The notes beneath the pieces are model-generated. The model saw nothing but the letters and a program-made list of their open reading frames with translations. It was not told where the DNA came from and ran no database searches. A stretch of DNA of 5,019 nt from Globobulimina sp. (Eukaryota > Foraminifera > Rotaliida), in the NCBI GenBank assembly GCA_003354225.1, contig PIVH01000770.1, forward strand, positions 1-5,019, given 5' to 3'. Made by a program: the position numbers and the translations under genes. Shown here piece after piece: positions 1-5,019 of the stretch; the first letter of the stretch is position 1, and every line of letters begins with the position of its first letter.

Positions 1-3000
1 TATATTAAATTATTCCATAACAAATTAAAACAATTAACTGCTGACAACGAATATGAGCTTCCTCTATATCGACATGTTAAATCGACACAAAATATGTATC
101 TCGACAATAAATCCTTAAAAGCGGAGAATAAATCCATTCGTATATTGTTTAAATTGTCCTCCACCAAAATATATTCCAATATCGACATACATAAATTTCT
201 AACTTGGAAAAACCATAACGTTGAATCTGTAGTGCAATCTGTAAAACGTGTGGCAAAACAACCATTTACACAGTTATTAACCATTTTGGATGAATTAATG
301 GCTTGCATATTTTCAATAATGTTGGAGAGCAATGTTAAGTGCGCATATTCGCAATATATTATTAATAATAATATGTAATAAATAGGATAATGGTTTAATT
401 GAGCAAACCTATGCAACGTTGATTGGCTTATTAGGCGAAGCCAACAAGAATACAACCTCCAAATATAAGCCGCGCATTGAAGAATGGATTGAATTTCATT
501 TTAAATATAGTCGAATATGGCGCACCTTATCTGTACAGCAATTGCGGTTATTGCGATGGATCGCGTCCTCTGAAGCCATATTGGCTCAATCCAAAGAGGC
601 GAGCACTTTATTGAAGCAAAGATCGGCTGAAATGATCCGCCAATTACAACATAGTATGCGTGGCGTCAAATACCTGTTCAATATCATGAAGAGGTCGTGT
701 CAGATCGAGATAAAAGAAGCCAAAACACAACAACGCAAACAAATGATCAGCCAGGAATATAACAAACAAATTGCATTATTATTCGAGTCGATGAATAAAA
801 TAATGGGCCAAAAACAACCAAAAACGGTTGCCGGCGTCCAATCCTTTGCCTTACGCAACTTTTTATCGCTTTTGGATTCCGTACCAACGCAAACCTCGAA
901 AGAATTAACTTTGACCGTTGTAAAATTTATAAACTCCATCAATAATCAAGGCATAAATAACAGCGTCGAGAAATTACTATTAATTCGACGATGTTTGGAA
1001 CATCCAAAATTAAAAAGACATGACATTGTCCATACTTTGTTGCCATCCATCTGCAAAATATTGCATTATCACATGGGCCCAAAACGAACAAAAGATGAGA
1101 GAGCGGCGTGTGCCACCATCATACAGAAATGTATACAGTTTTTAGATCCACGCCGGTGTCGCTCGGTCATTTACAATTATCACTCGGACAAATATCCGAC
1201 CCTATTACCACCCGATAAGAATCTCGTCATTCCGTCGTCGCAGTTATACGACGAATTTGCCATTTTAATGTTAAAACTATTTGCCATTTTAGATGAGATT
1301 CGAAGTAATGATCTCTCCACAAACTTAGTCTCTGTGCAGAAGATATTTGGCAAACAAATTAAAAAAAATAAAATTATTAAAGAATCGCAACTAAATACTC
1401 GGACCATAATATCCAATGACCAATTATTAGTACATCGCGATTTTTTTATCACAATTGCTGACTTATCGCATGTTATCACAGCTGTTGAGGATTACGATGA
1501 TGATAAGCAAGACCGCAATGATAATGATAATGATGAAGCGGATGATGGAGCAGATGGTGATGCGGATGATATAACAATATCGTCGTGGGGTGATAAATGC
1601 GATCGCATTGATAAAGCAATTACAACCCTACGCAAAGAGGATGAAGATAATGCGGTTCGTGTCATTGAATCGGCCTTAAAATGTTGTAACAATTTACTGC
1701 AAAAATCAACCTTTAATCACCAATGGATAATAATGAAAATGGTCGAGGCCGAATTGGCAATGAGATGTTTGTCGTGGTTTGGTTCGACCCTCAAACGAAA
1801 TTATTTAAGCAAATCATTTGGATCCGGCAAAGAATTATGGAAACAATGGTTGTCTTTGGGAATGATATATTTATGGAATGAGGACTTTACGCTCGAAGAC
1901 ATGAACAATGAGCGCCGAGATATAATATTGAATAATTATGGCGATATTCGTAATATCGCGATTCGTCAAATAACGACGGCGTGGGACGTATTGACGCCTC
2001 ATCGCGGCGCCTTGGCGGATACCATGATCTGTGCGGCAGTGGAGGCGTCTTCGTCGGAGGTGCTCGAGATCCAACAGTTTGCGGTGGATGTGTATTATGA
2101 AATGATTCGCTCCGAATTTGAGTCTCACAATAATAACATCCAATCGGTGGAGACCCATACCATCGATCAAATCGATCAGTTAACCGCCAAATATTCAAAC
2201 AAAGAGCATGTCATCAATCGTTATTTAGATTTCTTCCGAATTCACGTGCGCCGCAAATTGGATATTTCAAACACTTGTAATGAGAAATTAACATTGATTG
2301 GCAATACATTTTTAAACGATATCGAGAGATTATATGATTATTTAGTACAATTAAAGAAATTGCCGCATACCGCCGAGTATGAAGATGAACGGACCTCTGC
2401 AACCTTAAAGTTATTAGAATACCTATCGAGTACTGGCAAATCGGAACTATATAACCGGTACATTCATCATTTAGCATTAATGCATCAATCGTTAAGCAAT
2501 CATATCGAAGCAGCAATTTGTTTCAGTCGACATGGCGATCGCTTAGGATGGCAAAATAATGCATCGATGTTGTTGCCGGAAGAGCCGATGGTGGGCTTGG
2601 CCTCGACCACGGAGTGTAAGCGGCATATAAATTTGTGCGAGTTGGCGCATAAACACTTTATGTTGGGCGAACATTGGGAAATGGGCGTGGCTGTTTGTCA
2701 GGAACTGTCCAAAGCGTATCAGCACAAAGTATTTGATTTACGCGCCTTGTCGTCGACCCTCGAAAAGGAGTCGCATTTATGGAAATTGATTGGAAATCAG
2801 GACCGCGTCTTTCATCGTTGCTATTTGGTGCGGTTTCGAGGCACTTTTGTCGACAAACACACATCGGATGACATTGAGAATAAATCCTTTGTGTATCGGA
2901 GCGGCATTGGTAAGAAGCCAGAGAATGTGCGCGATTTTACCCAACGTATAAAAGAAAAGTATGATGGCGCAAAAGTAATAAATTCGGCGGCGCCAATTGA

Positions 3001-3733
3001 TGCATTGTACAGCGATGACGATATAAAAAACGAGCGTCCATTTATACAAATCACCACTTTGACCGCGTCGTCTGTGGAAGAATTGAATGGAGGCGAATTT
3101 AAATGGGATTGTTTACCATATTCGTCGGCGCCATTACGATTAAAAAAATATTATCGTCAAAACGAGACAAATACCTATTTTTATACAAATGCAACGCAGA
3201 AAAAGAAAAACAAAAAAGATAATGAATTCCGTAGTTTGTGGATCACAAAAACATTTATTGTCTGTCAAGATATTATTCCATCGATGAGACGAAGGATCCC
3301 TGTGATCGATGAAAAAATTGTGGAATACACACCGTTTCAAACTGCGATTAATAATCTAAGCAACAAAAACGAAGACATTTTAAAAATTATCGAGACGCTC
3401 GAAAATGATCCGACAAAATCGACCAATGATATTTCTATGAATTTAAATGGCATTTTGGATGCCGCCGTCATGGGCGGCGTCGCAAAATATAGAGAAGCTT
3501 TTTTTGATGGTACATATTTAAATCAATTCCCCGAAGAAACTGAAATTGTTCCAAAATTTGTCACTACATTAAAGCAACAAATGCAAATTGCTAAAAATGG
3601 TTTGGACGCCTACGATAAGTATGCGATTGATGCGTTGCAACCACATATTGATCATTTAAAATCTTGTTATAAGAAACAAATCATTGCATTATCTGATTTT
3701 TATAAAGAAACACAAAAATATTCTACAATGTAA
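1..3733 (+). CDS. DOCK-family Rho/Rac guanine nucleotide exchange factor (DOCK1/5-like), 3' part, join(<1..333,386..3733)
   Basis: The partial gene encodes 1226 visible residues; the 5' end lies outside the window. DOCK proteins load GTP onto Rac/Cdc42-type GTPases through a C-terminal DHR-2 domain and control actin, motility and phagocytosis. Residues ~46-120 match the DOCK1/5 segment just after DHR-1 (FLTWK at 66-70, then a LDELMACIFSIMLES helix). The middle (~120-770) is helical and ARM-like: W145...FHFKYS, LFESMNKIM at 243-251, WIIMKMV from W558, and NNYGDIR at 627-633. DHR-2 covers ~775-1215: a lobe A TPR-like part (YNRYIHHLALMH, LGW with W833), FVYR at 946-949, DNEFRSLW at 1056-1063, and LNGILDAAVMGG with V1139 at the nucleotide-sensor valine position, followed by KYREAFF. 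A 28-residue Asp/Asn-rich run occupies 479-506. The protein stops soon after DHR-2, so it lacks the proline-rich tail of DOCK1. A TTG at 419 is not a start, because the frame is open upstream to the intron acceptor. The family call is very secure. The Rac preference is inferred from resemblance to DOCK-A. Confidence 0.93.
334..385 (+). other. 52-nt spliceosomal intron (phase 0) in the DOCK-like gene
   Basis: The donor is AAT|GTTAAGT and the acceptor is AATAAATAG|GAT. Exon 1 is open in frame 1 from base 1 through 333, and the next exon is open in frame 2 from 386. Both frames hit stops inside the intron: frame 1 runs into TAA codons from 376, and frame 2 has TAG at 383-385. Joining ...LESN to DNGLIEQTYATLIGLL restores the DOCK1/5 pattern, in which an acidic 'ENS' helix end is followed by a hydrophobic helix of the form LVFDALVFIIGLI. 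The interior has an AT-rich ATTAATAATAATA stretch that could hold the branch point. The length is short but ordinary for compact eukaryotic genomes. No cDNA is available here, so the exact junction is inferred from reading frame and family alignment. Confidence 0.88.
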
Positions 3734-3878
3734 ATGTAAATATAAAAATATTTTAATTTTAAGCTTGTTCTTTCTTTTTTTGTAACTGTTTCAATTTTTT
3801 TGTTCATCACTTTGTCTCGAAAACGGAAAACATTTAACGAGTAAGTTCGATCCTAGTCATCCTACAGTTGGAGTTTCG
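3734..3878. other. 3' flank of the DOCK-like gene, probable 3' UTR and transcript end
   Basis: The sequence after the TAA stop is sharply AT-rich, with T-runs at about 3771-3803. No AATAAA polyadenylation signal is visible just downstream of the stop. TGTAA occurs twice, at 3729-3733 (overlapping the stop) and 3735-3739, and a TATAAAAATATTTTAA stretch follows. One of these may direct 3' end formation, but this is only a guess. A GTAAGT at 3841-3846 resembles a splice donor but has no exon support. Nothing else is recognisable in this stretch. Confidence 0.35.
3853..3861 (-). repeat. Nine-base match to the transposon end (possible relict)
   Basis: CTAGTCATC here is identical to the outer nine bases of the right terminal repeat ending at 4058. 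It sits 24 bases before the left end of the 173-bp element. Similarity does not extend convincingly inward (upstream), so it is either a decayed end of another copy or chance. Confidence 0.25.
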
Positions 3879-3885
3879 TTTCATT
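3879..3885 (+). repeat. Left target-site duplication TTTCATT
   Basis: The seven bases immediately before the left terminal repeat are repeated exactly at 4059-4065, immediately after the right terminal repeat. Exact abutment to both ends is what a transposase-generated duplication looks like. Confidence 0.75.
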
Positions 3886-3924
3886 GATGACTAGCTCACT
3901 TCAAGAAAATCTAATATCAGGGTT
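3886..3924 (+). repeat. Left terminal inverted repeat (copy A)
   Basis: This 39-bp repeat starts GATGACTAGC and ends ATATCAGGGTT. It is the reverse complement of 4019-4058 apart from one substitution (C instead of G at its seventeenth base) and one missing T in the AATCT(T)AATATC segment. Confidence 0.88.
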
Positions 3925-4018
3925 TTTAACTTTATTGCATAGATTTGTCTCTTCTTAGTTCTTGCATATGCCAGAATCCTGGAAAAATCTATCCTTGCAC
4001 TGTCGTCTATGAGGTGAG

Positions 4019-4058
4019 AACCCTGATATTAAGATTTTCTTCAAGTGAGCTAGTCATC
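4019..4058 (-). repeat. Right terminal inverted repeat (copy B)
   Basis: This 40-bp repeat starts AACCCTGATATT and ends CTAGTCATC on the plus strand. It is inverted relative to copy A and also to copy C, with the GATGAC end facing outward from the 173-bp element. Confidence 0.88.
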
Positions 4059-4065
4059 TTTCATT
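4059..4065 (+). repeat. Right target-site duplication TTTCATT
   Basis: This is an exact copy of 3879-3885, lying directly after the right terminal repeat with no gap. Confidence 0.75.
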
Positions 4066-4107
4066 TCTTAAAGTTTTTGAAGAAGGTTTTCACATTTTCA
4101 TAATATT

Positions 4108-4155
4108 GATGACTAGCTCACTTCAAAAAAATCTTAATATCAGGCTCATACACGA
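4108..4155 (+). repeat. Third partial copy of the transposon end (copy C)
   Basis: Positions 4108-4144 repeat the GATGACTAGC...TATCAGG terminal sequence in the same direction as copy A and inverted to copy B, with a few A-tract differences. It shares the AATCTTAATATC form with copy B rather than the shorter form of copy A. After an apparent eight-base deletion, CTCATACACGA (4145-4155) matches the complement of 4003-4013 at ten of eleven positions, so homology continues into the interior next to copy B. No matching opposite end is seen to the right, so this is a truncated second insertion. The 49-bp spacer 4059-4107 separates copies B and C. Confidence 0.75.
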
Positions 4156-4210
4156 GAAATGTTTAGAAATATTTGACTTTTTAGGTTCACACTTGTAAAC
4201 ACTTCTTTTG

Positions 4211-4276
4211 TGATTGACTAAGTTTTTTGATTGTTGATTGTAAAATTGTTGATTGTTGATTTTTGATTTTTGATTC
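4211..4276 (+). repeat. Degenerate TTGATT/TTGATTG simple-sequence tract
   Basis: Units such as TTGATTG, TTGTTGATTG, TTGATTTTTGATTT and TGATTC follow one another, broken only by TAAAA near 4241. This looks like slippage-driven simple sequence. No coding or RNA role is apparent. Confidence 0.6.
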
Positions 4277-4700
4277 TTCTGACTTTAATAACCTCTTTTT
4301 TTATATTCCATTTTATACCGGTAATATTTCCTCTCTCTGTATGATAATATATATGAAATCCACTCAATTCATAATAAATTATGACAAGTTCATATTTCAA
4401 AAAATTTCGTAAATTATACATAATATGAAATTTACAGAAATTGATATTTGTTGAAGTTTTGCAGAAATTGTACTTTTGAAGGTTTTGAAGCTTTTTAACA
4501 AATCAAGATATTTACATTTTTGTGAAATTCAACAAAAAAAAGGGATAGAAGGCATCGAAAATGGTAATATCATACTGATACCCAAATGTAAATGGTTGTA
4601 TCAATTGCAAAATTTAATTTTTTTCAATTTTTTTTTTTTACAAATCACAGCACATAAAAAACTACTGTACTGTAATGCCAACTAAGTTCGGAGCTTTAAA
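4277..4700. other. AT-rich non-coding stretch without a recognisable gene
   Basis: The sequence is very AT-rich and carries scattered short similarities, including ACAGAAATTG (4434-4443) and GCAGAAATTG (4461-4470), and AAATTT/GAAATTT segments around 4400-4435 that can pair weakly. The open stretch at 4476-4685 translates to Phe/Leu/Lys/Asn-rich sequence dictated by A- and T-runs, with no domain resemblance. I see no credible gene here on either strand. Confidence 0.5.
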
Positions 4701-4708
4701 AGTTAGAA

Positions 4709-4733
4709 ACCCTTCTTTGTTTAATACCGAAGG
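4709..4733 (+). other. Hairpin CCCTTC / GAAGGG
   Basis: A six-base perfect stem (CCCTTC at 4709-4714 and GAAGGG at 4728-4733) encloses a 13-base loop. Flanking AGCTTT-type sequence (AGCTTTAAAA upstream, GGGCTTTAGCT downstream) gives only limited extra pairing. It could be a structured part of a transcript, an old element end, or chance. No RNA family is recognised. Confidence 0.3.
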
Positions 4734-4763
4734 GCTTTAGCTGCAAGCGTTCCAAAAAGTGAT

Positions 4764-4783
4764 GAGAAGTTGAGAAGTTGAGA
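4764..4783 (+). repeat. Short tandem repeat of GAGAAGTT
   Basis: Two perfect GAGAAGTT units are followed by a partial third (GAGA). It is minor and probably arose by slippage. Confidence 0.5.
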
Positions 4784-4858
4784 TGTTTAAAGGTTTATGT
4801 AAAGATTTTGACGCTCAACTAATTTCTGTGATCATGCTCTACTTTTAAAAAAACATAC

Positions 4859-4878
4859 TTTTTTTTTTTTTTTTCTAG
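4859..4878 (+). other. Poly-T tract ending in CTAG; weak candidate splice acceptor
   Basis: Sixteen consecutive T are followed directly by CTAG and then GGACTACTAA. It has the shape of a pyrimidine tract plus acceptor, but no branch-point motif is evident just upstream (the preceding bases are A-rich). The T-run may equally be simple sequence. Confidence 0.25.
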
Positions 4879-4920
4879 GGACTACTAAAAATTGCAAGGA
4901 GTTTATAACATATGTACTTA

Positions 4921-4952
4921 ACTGACTAACGTGTTTTTGTTTTTTTTTACAG
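4921..4952 (+). other. Candidate 3' splice site (branch point, pyrimidine tract, ACAG) of a downstream gene
   Basis: CTGACTAAC ends at 4930 and fits a branch-point consensus. A T-rich tract at 4932-4948 follows, then ACAG at 4949-4952 and G. The likely branch A (4929) is 23 bases from the AG, a typical spacing. The sequence after it is more balanced in base composition, and the frame starting at 4955 is open for 17 codons (CVRLVTIENLTPY...). This suggests the first bases of an exon of an unidentified gene running off the right edge, but it could equally be an untranslated exon or a chance match. Confidence 0.45.
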
Positions 4953-5019
4953 GATGTGTTCGTCTTGTTACAATTGAGAACCTAACCCCATATAGTATGT
5001 ACTACTAACATCAATGAAA

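Larger units (their letters stand above)
3886..4058. mobile_element. MITE-like non-autonomous DNA transposon, 173 bp, terminal inverted repeats
   Basis: The element begins GATGACTAGCTCACTT and ends with the complement, AAGTGAGCTAGTCATC preceded by the rest of the repeat. Its terminal inverted repeats cover 3886-3924 and 4019-4058 and differ by one substitution and one inserted T. Identical TTTCATT duplications abut both ends. The 94-bp interior has no coding capacity and also tends to self-pair: TTGCATAGATTT near 3934-3946 pairs imperfectly with AAAATCTATCCTTGCA near 3984-3999, and CCAGAATCCTGG at 3971-3982 lies near the centre. The whole element could therefore fold into one long imperfect hairpin. 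Movement would depend on a transposase encoded elsewhere. A 7-bp duplication with 40-bp inverted ends does not fix the superfamily; duplications near this size occur among hAT-, P- and Dada-like elements. I do not recognise the family. Confidence 0.8.

Noticed and set aside
94-378. Separate small protein of 94 residues
   Set aside because: Its frame is open from base 1, and its sequence up to residue 111 matches the DOCK region after DHR-1. The last codons (334-378) are read-through into the intron.
419-421. TTG as the translation start of the large ORF
   Set aside because: The frame is open further upstream to 386, where a splice acceptor precedes it, and the upstream codons continue the DOCK alignment. 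TTG initiation is a bacterial convention and does not fit this eukaryotic gene.
700-3340. Minus-strand open frames across the DOCK exon
   Set aside because: All lie antisense to well-supported coding sequence, overlap each other, and translate to compositionally odd peptides with no recognisable domain.
3838-3862. tRNA T-arm-like AGTTCGATCC
   Set aside because: No acceptor stem, anticodon arm or D-arm can be built around it in the expected spacing.
3886-4058. Transcription terminator hairpin for the DOCK gene
   Set aside because: The stem is far too long, it is flanked by a 7-bp duplication, and part of it recurs at 4108, so a mobile element explains it better.
3886-4144. CRISPR-like array from three ~38-bp repeats
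   Set aside because: The repeats alternate in orientation, the spacers are of unequal length (94 and 49 bp), and the genome is eukaryotic. Inverted repeats with a target duplication fit a transposon.
4218-4421. Minus-strand open frame of 67 codons
   Set aside because: It spans the TTGATT simple repeat, and its Asn/Ile/Lys-rich translation is explained by base composition.
4476-4685. Plus-strand open frame of 69 codons
   Set aside because: It starts at a non-ATG codon, its composition is dictated by A and T runs (KKK, FFNFFF), and it shows no family resemblance or gene context.

Overview
The window is eukaryotic nuclear DNA, AT-rich overall, with a clearly more AT-rich non-coding part. Three things show this: the only convincing gene encodes a DOCK-family Rho-GTPase exchange factor, a family found only in eukaryotes; its reading frame is joined across a 52-nt GT...AG intron; and a second strong-looking acceptor with a branch-point-like motif and pyrimidine tract lies near the right edge. 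The protein resembles the metazoan DOCK1/2/5 type along its length but is quite divergent. It carries low-complexity acidic and Lys/Asn-rich insertions and has no proline-rich tail. I infer a protist or an early-branching fungal/amoeboid lineage, but the sequence alone does not let me name one.

Positions 1-3733 (+) are the 3' part of the DOCK-like gene. The window opens mid-gene: frame 1 is open from base 1 (exon 1-333), an intron spans 334-385, and one long exon (386-3733) runs to a TAA. The 1226 visible residues cover the sequence just after or at the end of the DHR-1 (C2-like) domain, the long helical/ARM-like middle, and a complete C-terminal DHR-2 catalytic domain. The N-terminus (SH3, helical region and most of DHR-1 in DOCK1-type proteins) would lie upstream of the window.

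Positions 3734-5019 are about 1.3 kb without a supportable complete gene. The best structure there is a 173-bp element at 3886-4058 with near-perfect 39/40-bp terminal inverted repeats, directly abutted on both sides by the same 7-bp sequence TTTCATT. This is the signature of a small non-autonomous DNA transposon (MITE-like). A third, partial copy of its end lies at 4108-4155. The rest is AT-rich simple sequence: TTGATT-type repeats at 4211-4276, a CCCTTC/GAAGGG hairpin at 4709-4733, a short tandem repeat, and a 16-T tract. The last ~100 bases hold a candidate 3' splice site (AG at 4951-4952), which may mark an exon of a second gene continuing to the right.

I see no operon logic, CRISPR, rRNA or tRNA, and no evidence for a new multi-gene system. 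The observations most worth a second look are the intron that the ORF breaks hide, the transposon with its target-site duplication, and the DOCK protein's unusual insertions and short tail.
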